A stretch of 55,518 nt of DNA from Elusimicrobia bacterium UBA6262 (GTDB lineage Bacteria; CAYTYR01; UBA6262). The notes under the pieces are model-generated. The model worked only from the letters and a program-made list of their open reading frames with translations, was not told the origin of the DNA and did not search any database. How positions within the stretch are numbered: position 1 is the stretch's first letter; the number at the start of each line of letters is the position of its first letter. Positions 43,091-50,825 of the stretch are shown piece after piece. Location of the stretch: assembly GCA_002441095.1 (NCBI GenBank), contig DJVG01000009.1, positions 1-55,518 of the forward strand, written 5' to 3'. The position numbers and the translations under genes were made by a program.

Positions 43091-44617
43091 ATGATTATTA
43101 TTTTGGATTTTGGGTCGCAGTACACGCAACTGATCGCCCGGCGGATCAGGGAGCAGAATGTCTATTGCGAAATATGGCCCTTTAATATCCCGTTGTCAGA
43201 ACTACGGGCTAAAGACCCGAAAGGATTGATCTTATCCGGCGGCCCGGCCAGTGTCTATGCCAAAGGAGCACCTATACCTGATAAGCGGATCTTTGAACTG
43301 GGTATACCTGTTTTGGGTATTTGTTATGGCATGCAGATCATCGCTCACCTGTTAGGCGGCAAGGTTGATAAATCCAGCGAGCGGGAATATGGGGCAGCCC
43401 AGCTGGTCATCAGTAAGCCCACTGACCTGTTTTACAGCTTGGACAAAGAGCAAAAAGTATGGATGAGCCATGGCGACAAAATTACCAGGTTGCCTATCGG
43501 CTACTCGATCATAGCCTATACTGCCAATGCCCCGCAGGCAGCTATTTATGATCCTTTCCGGAAAATATACGGTGTGCAATTCCATCCGGAAGTAATGCAT
43601 ACTCCTAATGGCACCCAGATATTGCATAATTTTGTATTGCGTATCTGCAAGGAATTCCCTACCTGGACCATGCATTCATTCATTAAGACAGCGACAGAAG
43701 AGATCAGGAAGACAGTCGGCAAGAACAAGGTGATCTGCGGGCTTTCCGGAGGAGTTGATTCCAGTGTCACCGCGGTACTGATACATAAAGCTATCGGCAA
43801 ACAACTAACCTGCGTATTTGTTAATAATGGCGTTTTACGCGCCAATGAAGCGGATAAAGTACAAAAAGTATTTAAAAAACACCTGGGTTTAAGCCTGCGC
43901 TATGTAGACGCTGAAAAACATTTCCTGGGAAAACTTAAAAAAATTACTAATCCGGAAACAAAACGCAAGATCATCGGGCATGAATTTATTACCATCTTTG
44001 AAAAAGAAGCCAGGCGCATAAAAGGCACGAAATTCCTGGCCCAGGGCACTTTGTATCCTGATGTGATCGAAAGTATATCAGTCAAAGGTCCTTCAGCAGT
44101 TATTAAAAGCCATCACAATGTCGGCGGCTTGCCTAAAAAAATGAATTTCAAATTGATCGAGCCTTTACGGTTTCTCTTCAAAGACGAAGTGCGCTTGCTG
44201 GGAAGGGAGCTGGGAATATCCGAAGAGATCATTACCAGGCAGCCATTCCCGGGACCAGGCTTAGCCATCCGGATAATAGGAGAAGTAAATAAGGAACGAT
44301 TGGAAATATTACGCAGAGCTGATACGATCATTGTTGAAGAAATCAAGAAAGCCTTGCTTTATACACAAATCTGGCAGTCTTTCGCCATACTTTTGCCGCT
44401 GAAGAGCGTAGGGGTCATGGGAGACGAAAGAACATATGAAAATACTATTGCTTTCCGGGCGGTTAACAGCCTCGACGGCATGACTGCCGACTGGGTCCGC
44501 CTGCCTTATGAAATACTGGCGACCATATCTAACCGCATTATTAATGAAGTAAAAGGCGTCAACCGGGTGGTTTACGATATCAGCTCTAAACCTCCGGCGA
44601 CGATTGAATGGGAATAA
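43091..44617 (+). CDS. guaA: GMP synthase (glutamine-hydrolysing)
   Basis: The 508-residue enzyme converts XMP to GMP. The N-terminal class I glutaminase has GGPASVY, nucleophile cysteine in GICYGMQ and GVQFHPEV; the ATP pyrophosphatase domain has GLSGGVDSSV; the C-terminal dimerisation domain has QPFPGPGLAIRIIGE and ends PATIEWE. All key residues are present. It follows the guaB3 gene and the structured spacer. Confidence 0.97.
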   Translation: MIIILDFGSQYTQLIARRIREQNVYCEIWPFNIPLSELRAKDPKGLILSGGPASVYAKGAPIPDKRIFELGIPVLGICYGMQIIAHLLGGKVDKSSEREYGAAQLVISKPTDLFYSLDKEQKVWMSHGDKITRLPIGYSIIAYTANAPQAAIYDPFRKIYGVQFHPEVMHTPNGTQILHNFVLRICKEFPTWTMHSFIKTATEEIRKTVGKNKVICGLSGGVDSSVTAVLIHKAIGKQLTCVFVNNGVLRANEADKVQKVFKKHLGLSLRYVDAEKHFLGKLKKITNPETKRKIIGHEFITIFEKEARRIKGTKFLAQGTLYPDVIESISVKGPSAVIKSHHNVGGLPKKMNFKLIEPLRFLFKDEVRLLGRELGISEEIITRQPFPGPGLAIRIIGEVNKERLEILRRADTIIVEEIKKALLYTQIWQSFAILLPLKSVGVMGDERTYENTIAFRAVNSLDGMTADWVRLPYEILATISNRIINEVKGVNRVVYDISSKPPATIEWE

Positions 44618-44623
44618 CAAAGC

Positions 44624-44651
44624 AGCTGTAGAGCTCTAGATCTGTACAGCT
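44624..44651. repeat. small period-8 palindromic repeat before purC
   Basis: agctgtag-agctctag-atctgtac-agct shows an 8-nt period. The ends agctgta and tacagct are perfect reverse complements. It is a short relative, by layout, of the repeat at 8656. Confidence 0.55.
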
Positions 44652-44668
44652 AATATAAAGGAAACAAG

Positions 44669-45553
44669 ATGATAGTTACAGAGACGAATATAAAAGAGTA
44701 TCCTTTATTGACCAGGGGCAAAGTACGGGATGTTTACGACCTTGGCCTGGAATTGCTGATCGTCGCCACTGACCGCGTCAGCGCTTTTGATTTTGTGCTG
44801 CCCACGCCTATTCCGGACAAAGGCCGGATCCTTACCCAGATCAGCTCCTTTTTTTTTGACCTGACCAAAGACATTATACCTAATCATGTCATCACTACCG
44901 ACACAGCTAAATATCCGGCTAAACTGAAACCCTACCAGGATATCCTGGCCGGGCGCAGTATGCTGGTAAAGAAAGCCAAGCGCCTGGATGTAGAATGCGT
45001 AGTCAGGGGATACCTGGCCGGCAGCGGCCTGAAGGATTATAAGAAAAGCCAATCTATTTGCGGTATTAAGTTTCCTCCGGGCCTAGTAGAGGGAGATAAA
45101 CTGCCGGAGAATGTTTTCACTCCATCAAGCAAGGCAGAGCAGGGATTGCACGATGAGAATATTACCATGGCTGAGGTGGAAAAATTAGTTGGTCCGGCCC
45201 TGGCCTCGGAATTAAAAACTAAAAGCCTGGCCATCTACAAGAAAGCCAGTGATTATGCCAGGAGCAAAGGGATCATACTGGCTGACACCAAGTTTGAGTT
45301 TGGCCTGCTGAACGGCAAAATGATCCTTATTGATGAAGTTTTTACTCCTGATTCTTCGCGGTTTTGGGCAGTCAGTTCCTATAAGCCGGGTTCACCCCAG
45401 GCCAGCTACGACAAACAGTTCATCCGCGATTACTTGGAACATATTAACTGGAACAAACAACCTCCGGTACCTACCCTGCCGGCCGATATCGTAGAAAAAA
45501 CCAGGCTAAAATACCTGACCGCCTATAAACTACTAACTGGCAAAGGACTCTGA
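44669..45553 (+). CDS. purC: phosphoribosylaminoimidazole-succinocarboxamide synthase
   Basis: The 294-residue SAICAR synthase has RGKVRDVYDLG, ATDRVSAFDFVLP, ECVVRGYLAGSGLKDY, LADTKFEFG and DEVFTPDSSRFW. Its length places it with the longer PurC form. It starts the purine section; ribosome site aaaggaaac. purS follows 3 nt later. Confidence 0.96.
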   Translation: MIVTETNIKEYPLLTRGKVRDVYDLGLELLIVATDRVSAFDFVLPTPIPDKGRILTQISSFFFDLTKDIIPNHVITTDTAKYPAKLKPYQDILAGRSMLVKKAKRLDVECVVRGYLAGSGLKDYKKSQSICGIKFPPGLVEGDKLPENVFTPSSKAEQGLHDENITMAEVEKLVGPALASELKTKSLAIYKKASDYARSKGIILADTKFEFGLLNGKMILIDEVFTPDSSRFWAVSSYKPGSPQASYDKQFIRDYLEHINWNKQPPVPTLPADIVEKTRLKYLTAYKLLTGKGL

Positions 45554-45556
45554 AGT

Positions 45557-46048
45557 ATGGGTTTAAAGCAATATATTATAGAAGTTGGCTATAAGGATAA
45601 TATCCTTGATGCCCTTGGTGAAAGCATTAATAAGGATATTCACGACTTGGGCATAAAAAATGTTACCAAGATCAAGTCGGTGCAAATTTATAAAATAGAC
45701 ACCGACTTAATTTTTGCCCAAATTGACGACCTTTGCTGTAAACTGCTGATCGACCCGATCACCCAGGAATATGTCATCAACAAGACTATAGACTCTGCCG
45801 CCAATGAAAAGCACTTTGTGATCGAAGTATGGTTTAAAAAAGGGGTCACCGATGCCGTAGCCGACACTGTGATCACGGGCATCAGGGACCTGGGCTTTCA
45901 ACCAGAACACATCAATGTGCACACTGGCGCAAAATATATTGTCTATGGCAAGCTGCAGCCAAAAGAAGCGGAAAGCATCGCGTCTAAGCTGCTGGCTAAT
46001 ACGATCGTGCAGGATTTTTTTATCGGAGCCGCCGAAAAATATGCCTAA
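45557..46048 (+). CDS. purS: double-domain PurS (phosphoribosylformylglycinamidine synthase subunit)
   Basis: The 163-residue protein is two PurS-like domains in tandem: KQYIIEVGYKDNILDALGES to about residue 78, then HFVIEVWFKKGVTDAVADT to the end. Each half has the PurS pattern of beta strands around a helix with a LGI/LGF turn. Normal PurS is about 80 residues and works as a dimer bridging PurL and PurQ. Here one chain could form the whole bridge. It overlaps purL by 8 nt. Confidence 0.88.
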   Translation: MGLKQYIIEVGYKDNILDALGESINKDIHDLGIKNVTKIKSVQIYKIDTDLIFAQIDDLCCKLLIDPITQEYVINKTIDSAANEKHFVIEVWFKKGVTDAVADTVITGIRDLGFQPEHINVHTGAKYIVYGKLQPKEAESIASKLLANTIVQDFFIGAAEKYA

Positions 46049-48485
46049 TGATGTTAAGACTATCGAAATACTAAATAAGACTGATGGCGAACTACTGACC
46101 ATTTCAGCGGCGAACCTGCTGGCTTTAAATATCCAGGAAATGAAAACCATCCAGGAATATTTCCGGAAACTGCAGCGTGACCCGACTGATGTGGAGCTGG
46201 AAACACTGGCCCAGACCTGGAGCGAGCACTGTAAACACAAAACCCTAAGGGGAATTATAGAATACAGAAGGCAGACGGCAGACAGCGGATGGCAGACAGA
46301 AAAAATAGACAATTTATTAAAACAAACTGTCATGAGAGCGACTAAAGAGCTGAAACTGCCTTGGTGCCTTTCGGTATTTGAAGATAATGCCGGGGTCATT
46401 GATTTTGACCAGAAAAATGCCCTGGCTTTCAAGGTGGAAACCCATAATCATCCTTCAGCGTTGGAGCCCTACGGCGGAGCTGGTACTGGTATCGGTGGGG
46501 TGATCCGGGATATACTAGGGGTAGGATTGGGTGCTAAACCAGTCATGAATACTGATGTTTTTTGTTTTGGCCCGCCGGATACTTCCTTTTCTGATATTAG
46601 TGCACATATTTTACATCCTAAAAGAATTGCCAAGGGCGTAGTATCAGGAGTCCGTGATTACGGCAACCGGATGGGTATCCCTACTGCTAACGGCGCGGTT
46701 GTTTTCGCTGAAGACTTTATTTATAATCCCTTGGTGTTTTGCGGAACAGTCGGCATAATGCCCAAGAAATATATAGCAAAGAAAGTATATCCCGGCGACC
46801 TGGTACTGGCTGTGGGAGGTAGAACCGGCCGTGATGGCATCCATGGAGCCACTTTTTCTTCGATCGAATTAGATAAAGATACGGAGATATCCGCAGTACA
46901 GATCGGCAATCCGATCATAGAAAAGAAAGTAACTGATACTTTATTGCAAGCCCGTGACGCCGGACTTTATAATGCTTGTACTGATTGCGGAGCTGGGGGG
47001 TTTTCTTCAGCAGTGGGAGAACTGGGCGAAGAATGCGGAGCTAAAGTATACCTGGATAAGGCACCCTTAAAATACCAGGGCCTGCTTCCTTGGGAAATAT
47101 GGGTCAGTGAATCGCAGGAAAGAATGGTTCTGGCAGTACCCCAAAATAAACTAGCTGCAATTTTAAAGATATTTTCCAGTGAAAATGTGGAAGCCACAGT
47201 AATCGGTGAATTTACCAATACCCATCGCCTGGAACTTTATTATGGCTCAGACCAGGTTGCGGACCTGGATATGAAGTTTTTACATGATGGCGTGCCTAAA
47301 TACACGCGTAAAGCAATTTGGAAGGAACCCAAACATAAAGAACCGTCTATCAACAATCAACAATCTCCGCCAAAGGCGGATCAGCCTCTGGCTGAAACTA
47401 TCAACAGCAAGAATTTCGGTAAGACTTTGAAGGAAATTCTTGCCTTGCCGACGGTGGCGAGCAAGGAATGGATTATCCGGCAATATGACCATGAGGTGCA
47501 GGGTGGCAGCATAATCAAGCCTTTAACCGGCGCTGATAATGATGGGCCAAGTGATGCAGCTGTCAACAGGCCTGACCTGAATTCCTGGAAAGGATTTGCC
47601 GTAGCTAATGGTATCAATCCGCGTTATGGATTGATCGATCCATATTGGATGACCGCCAGCGTTATTGACGAAGCCCTGCGCAATATTACTTGCGTGGGCG
47701 GTGACCTGCAAAGGACAGCCTTGCTGGATAACTTCTGCTGGGGTAATCCGAACAAAGAAGAACAATTAGGCGGGATTGTCAGGGCGGCTAAAGCCTGTTA
47801 TGATGCCGCTAAGGCCTATGGCACGCCTTTTATCAGCGGTAAAGACAGCTTGAATAATGAATACTCCCTTAAAGGAAAATCCATTTCTATTGCCCCGACC
47901 ATGCTCATTTCAGCTATTACCGTATTGGATGATGTGCGTAATTGCCTGACGATGGATGCGAAAGAAAGCGGCAACCTGGTGTACCTGCTGGGGGATACAT
48001 ATAATGAAATGGGAGGGTCGCAATTATTCGCTTTATCTGGTCTTATTGGGAATACAGTACCTAAAGTTGATTTTATCAAAGCCAGGAAACTTATGAGTTC
48101 ACTTACCAAGGCTATTTCCCAGGGATTGATATGTTCTTGTCATGATCTCAGTGAAGGGGGCCTAGCTATAGCCGCGGCGGAGATGGCTTTTGCCGGAGGA
48201 TTGGGGATGGAGCTTCAGCTGGAAGCTGGAAGCTGGAAGCTGGAAGGAAAAGAAAAGAAAGATGAAATAATACTATTTAGTGAAAGTAATTCGCGGTTTA
48301 TAGTTGAGATAGAGCCTGAGAAAGCCAAAGCTTTTGAAAGAGCTATGCTGGAAACAAGCTACAGCTGTATCGGTAAGATAAAAGCTGATAAGAATTTTGT
48401 CGTTAAAGGATTAAAGAACAAGATCATCATAAAAGAAACTATAGCTGTACTTAAAGAATCCTGGCAGGGTACGCTCAGATGGTAG
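46041..48485 (+). CDS. purL: phosphoribosylformylglycinamidine synthase, small-type PurL with repeat-derived insertions
   Basis: The protein of about 814 residues is the ATP-dependent FGAM synthase subunit. It has TWSEHCKHKT, KVETHNHPSALEPYGGAGTG, DCGAGGFSSAVGE, YDHEVQGGSI, GKDSLNNEY and HDLSEGGLAIAAAEM. It is longer than usual small PurL because three period-7 DNA arrays lie inside it (46264, 47343, 48211), coding for RRQTADSGWQTE, a linker with PPKADQPLAE, and LQLEAGSWKLEGK. The reading frame is open throughout. I chose the ATG at 46041 because the longer frame from 45915 lies within purS. purQ begins at or near its stop. Confidence 0.94.
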   Translation: MPNDVKTIEILNKTDGELLTISAANLLALNIQEMKTIQEYFRKLQRDPTDVELETLAQTWSEHCKHKTLRGIIEYRRQTADSGWQTEKIDNLLKQTVMRATKELKLPWCLSVFEDNAGVIDFDQKNALAFKVETHNHPSALEPYGGAGTGIGGVIRDILGVGLGAKPVMNTDVFCFGPPDTSFSDISAHILHPKRIAKGVVSGVRDYGNRMGIPTANGAVVFAEDFIYNPLVFCGTVGIMPKKYIAKKVYPGDLVLAVGGRTGRDGIHGATFSSIELDKDTEISAVQIGNPIIEKKVTDTLLQARDAGLYNACTDCGAGGFSSAVGELGEECGAKVYLDKAPLKYQGLLPWEIWVSESQERMVLAVPQNKLAAILKIFSSENVEATVIGEFTNTHRLELYYGSDQVADLDMKFLHDGVPKYTRKAIWKEPKHKEPSINNQQSPPKADQPLAETINSKNFGKTLKEILALPTVASKEWIIRQYDHEVQGGSIIKPLTGADNDGPSDAAVNRPDLNSWKGFAVANGINPRYGLIDPYWMTASVIDEALRNITCVGGDLQRTALLDNFCWGNPNKEEQLGGIVRAAKACYDAAKAYGTPFISGKDSLNNEYSLKGKSISIAPTMLISAITVLDDVRNCLTMDAKESGNLVYLLGDTYNEMGGSQLFALSGLIGNTVPKVDFIKARKLMSSLTKAISQGLICSCHDLSEGGLAIAAAEMAFAGGLGMELQLEAGSWKLEGKEKKDEIILFSESNSRFIVEIEPEKAKAFERAMLETSYSCIGKIKADKNFVVKGLKNKIIIKETIAVLKESWQGTLRW
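46264..46298 (+). repeat. period-7 array inside purL (gcagacg-type)
   Basis: Five consecutive heptamers: acagaag, gcagacg, gcagaca, gcggatg, gcagaca. They code for about a dozen residues (YRRQTADSGWQT) just after the conserved SEHCKHKT block, in a region that is a short loop in typical PurL. No inverted partner is seen. Confidence 0.85.
47343..47409 (+). repeat. period-7 and mini-hairpin insert inside purL linker
   Basis: tcaacaa repeats twice with 7-nt spacing (47350-47363), then two adjacent hairpins ccgcc-aaa-ggcgg (47367-47379) and tcagcc-tct-ggctga (47381-47395), then ctatcaac again. The insert codes for SINNQQSPPKADQPLAETINS, quoted here as SINNQQSPPKAD and QPLAETINS, in the linker between the two halves of PurL. 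Confidence 0.8.
48211..48245 (+). repeat. period-7 array inside purL (gctggaa-type)
   Basis: agcttca is followed by four perfect gctggaa units with 7-nt spacing. They code for QLEAGSWKLEG, between the conserved block ending GGLGMEL and the later FSESNSRFIVEI. Confidence 0.88.
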
Positions 48486-48490
48486 GAACA

Positions 48491-49294
48491 ATGACTAAAC
48501 CTAAAGTATTGATTTTAAGAACAGCCGGGACCAACTGTGATATGGAAACAGCGCAGGCTTTCAGACTGGCTGGCGGCGAACCGGAAAGAGTGCATATTAA
48601 CCGGTTCATCCAGGGAGATGTGAAGTTAGCTGATTTCGCCATCCTGGCCATTCCCGGCGGATTTTCCTACGGCGACGACATTGCCAGCGGCAAAGTATTG
48701 GCTAACGAGTTGCGTTATAAGCTATATGAACAGATCCGTGTTTTTTCCGCCAGCGGAAAACCGGTCATCGGCATTTGCAACGGCTTCCAGGTTTTGGTCA
48801 AATCCGGACTGCTCCCTGGTTTTGAAACTATCGATCAGGAATTGCAGGCCACTCTCAGCTTTAATGATTCTGCAAAATTTGAAGATCGCTGGGTTTATCT
48901 TGCGCACGACGCACGACGCACGACGCACGACAAGTGTTTATGGACCAAGGGAATAAAGAAAATAATACATCTACCGGTGGCTCATGGTGAGGGAAAGTTC
49001 ATTCCCAAGGGTGAAGAAGTCCTGGACCAGCTTAAGAAAAATGGCCAGATCGTAATGCAATACGTAGATGAAAGAGGCAAAACAGCCGGGTATCCCTGTA
49101 ACCCGAATGGTTCGATTGAAAATATTGCCGGCATCTGTAATCCCGCAGGAAATGTTTTTGGCTTGATGCCGCATCCGGAACGGCACGTAACCAAATATAA
49201 CCATCCCCAGTGGACCAGGAAAAAACTGCCAGAAGAAGGCGACGGCTTAGCAATATTCAGAAACGCGGTCAATTACGTATTATCAGAAAAATAG
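48491..49294 (+). CDS. purQ: phosphoribosylformylglycinamidine synthase glutaminase subunit
   Basis: The 267-residue class I glutaminase feeds ammonia to PurL. It has RTAGTNCDMETAQAFR, IPGGFSYGDDIASGK, nucleophile cysteine in GICNGFQVLV, LPVAHGEGKF and LMPHPERH. A period-7 DNA array inserts AHDARRTTHDK between FEDRWVYL and CLWTKGI, which normally lie close together. The ATG at 48491 follows aggaa at 48484; an in-frame ATG at 48479 overlaps the purL end. Confidence 0.95.
   Translation: MTKPKVLILRTAGTNCDMETAQAFRLAGGEPERVHINRFIQGDVKLADFAILAIPGGFSYGDDIASGKVLANELRYKLYEQIRVFSASGKPVIGICNGFQVLVKSGLLPGFETIDQELQATLSFNDSAKFEDRWVYLAHDARRTTHDKCLWTKGIKKIIHLPVAHGEGKFIPKGEEVLDQLKKNGQIVMQYVDERGKTAGYPCNPNGSIENIAGICNPAGNVFGLMPHPERHVTKYNHPQWTRKKLPEEGDGLAIFRNAVNYVLSEK
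48904..48931 (+). repeat. period-7 array inside purQ (gcacgac-type)
   Basis: Four perfect gcacgac units in tandem. They code for HDARRTTHD within purQ. This is the most regular array of the window, which suggests recent expansion. Confidence 0.9.
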
Positions 49295-49346
49295 CTGAAG
49301 TATTAATCCGCGTAATTATGCAAATGTTGAATAAAAAGAGGAACCT

Positions 49347-50702
49347 ATGTTTAAAACATTAAACGAAAAATGCGGCGTATTCGGAATATTCGGACATCTT
49401 GAAGCCGCCCGCCTGACTTATCTTGGCTTGTATTCCCTGCAACACCGGGGCCAGGAATCTGCCGGTATTGTCACGGGCGACGGGCAAAGGATGTATCCCT
49501 ATTTAGGCATGGGCCTGGTGTCAGATATTTTTAACCGCGATACTCTCGATAAATTGCCGGGATACCTGGCTATCGGCCATAACCGGTATTCAACAACAGG
49601 AATGAGTTTCCTAAAAAACGCGCAGCCGCTGCTGATCAAGTATGCCAAGGGACAAATGGCTATTGCCCATAACGGCAATCTGACCAATACGGATATGATC
49701 AGGGCCCGCCTGGAAAAAGAAGGGTCAATTTTCCAAAGCACGAGTGATACTGAAGTAATTTTGCATCTTATTGCCAAAGCTAACGGGGTCCCGCTGGATG
49801 AGGCTATTGTTAAATCCCTGCGGCAGGTTAATGGCGCATATTCCCTGCTGATCAGCACTCCGGATACCCTGATCGCTGCCCGTGATCCCTTTGGGGTCAG
49901 GCCGCTATGCCTGGGTAAATTAGGTGATGCGTACGTCTTGGCCAGTGAAACCTGCGCTTTAGACCTGATCAACGCCAAATATATCCGCGATATTGCGCCT
50001 GGGGAATTGCTGATCATCACCGCCAAGGGCCTGAAAAGCGTTAGGTTTGCCCACGAAAAATTGTCAGCCATGTGTATTTTTGAATTTATTTACTTTAGCC
50101 GCCCTGACAGCTATATTTTCGGGCGTAATGTACACATGGTGCGCCGTGAATACGGTAAGCAATTAGCCCGGGAAACCAGGATCAAGGCAGACCTGGTTAT
50201 ACCAGTCCCTGACAGCGCCAACAGCGCCGCGGTAGGGTTTGCCGAAGAGTCTGGTATCCCATTCGAGACAGGCCTGATCCGCAACCATTATATTGGGCGC
50301 ACATTTATCGAACCTGACCAGCAAATACGTGATTTTGGCGCAAAGATCAAATATAATCCGATACGGGAAGTGCTGAAAAACAAAAGAGTCATTGTGATCG
50401 ATGACTCGATTGTCAGGGGAACAACTTCTAAAAAACTGGTCAAAATGCTGTACACTGCCGGGGCCAAACAGGTTCATCTCTGCATCAGTTCCCCGCCGAT
50501 AATCGGCCCGTGCTTTTATGGCATTGACACACCCAATAAGAAAGAATTAATTGCCAGCAACCATACGGTTAAGCAAATCAAAGATTATTTAGGAGTGGAT
50601 AGCCTGCATTACCTGAGCCTGGCTGGACTGCTTAAAGCGACTAAAGTCTCGTCAGCCAGTTTTTGCTGTGCCTGTTTTACCGATGAATACCCTATTAAGT
50701 AA
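49347..50702 (+). CDS. purF: amidophosphoribosyltransferase
   Basis: The 451-residue enzyme commits PRPP to purine synthesis. After a short leader (MFKTLNEK) comes the catalytic cysteine in CGVFGIFGH, then LQHRGQESAGI, GHNRYSTTG, the PRPP loop VIDDSIVRGTTSKK, and cysteines of the Bacillus-type 4Fe-4S cluster (AMCIFEFIYF, GPCFYGID, FCCACFTDEYP). The leader is probably cleaved. A 52-nt spacer with an AT-rich segment precedes it. Confidence 0.97.
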   Translation: MFKTLNEKCGVFGIFGHLEAARLTYLGLYSLQHRGQESAGIVTGDGQRMYPYLGMGLVSDIFNRDTLDKLPGYLAIGHNRYSTTGMSFLKNAQPLLIKYAKGQMAIAHNGNLTNTDMIRARLEKEGSIFQSTSDTEVILHLIAKANGVPLDEAIVKSLRQVNGAYSLLISTPDTLIAARDPFGVRPLCLGKLGDAYVLASETCALDLINAKYIRDIAPGELLIITAKGLKSVRFAHEKLSAMCIFEFIYFSRPDSYIFGRNVHMVRREYGKQLARETRIKADLVIPVPDSANSAAVGFAEESGIPFETGLIRNHYIGRTFIEPDQQIRDFGAKIKYNPIREVLKNKRVIVIDDSIVRGTTSKKLVKMLYTAGAKQVHLCISSPPIIGPCFYGIDTPNKKELIASNHTVKQIKDYLGVDSLHYLSLAGLLKATKVSSASFCCACFTDEYPIK

Positions 50703-50705
50703 AAA

Positions 50706-50807
50706 CAGTTACGAGTCACGAGTTACGGGTTAAAGACAAGAAAGTTATTGTTTAATTAGAATAAATTATACCTAAACTCGAAACTCGTAACCCGAAACTC
50801 GCAACTT
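50706..50807. repeat. intergenic period-7 hairpin (aactcg-type) between purF and purD
   Basis: gttacga-gtcacga-gttacgg units with exact 7-nt spacing on the left (50708-50728) face aactcga-aactcgt-aacccga-aactcgc-aact on the right (50775-50806). Arms are complementary around an AT-rich turn. Confidence 0.9.
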
Positions 50808-50825
50808 TCTTGCAAGGAGCATAAA

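Noticed and set aside
45915..46040. N-terminal extension of purL
   Set aside because: The extra codons lie inside purS in another frame; the protein family begins near the ATG at 46041.
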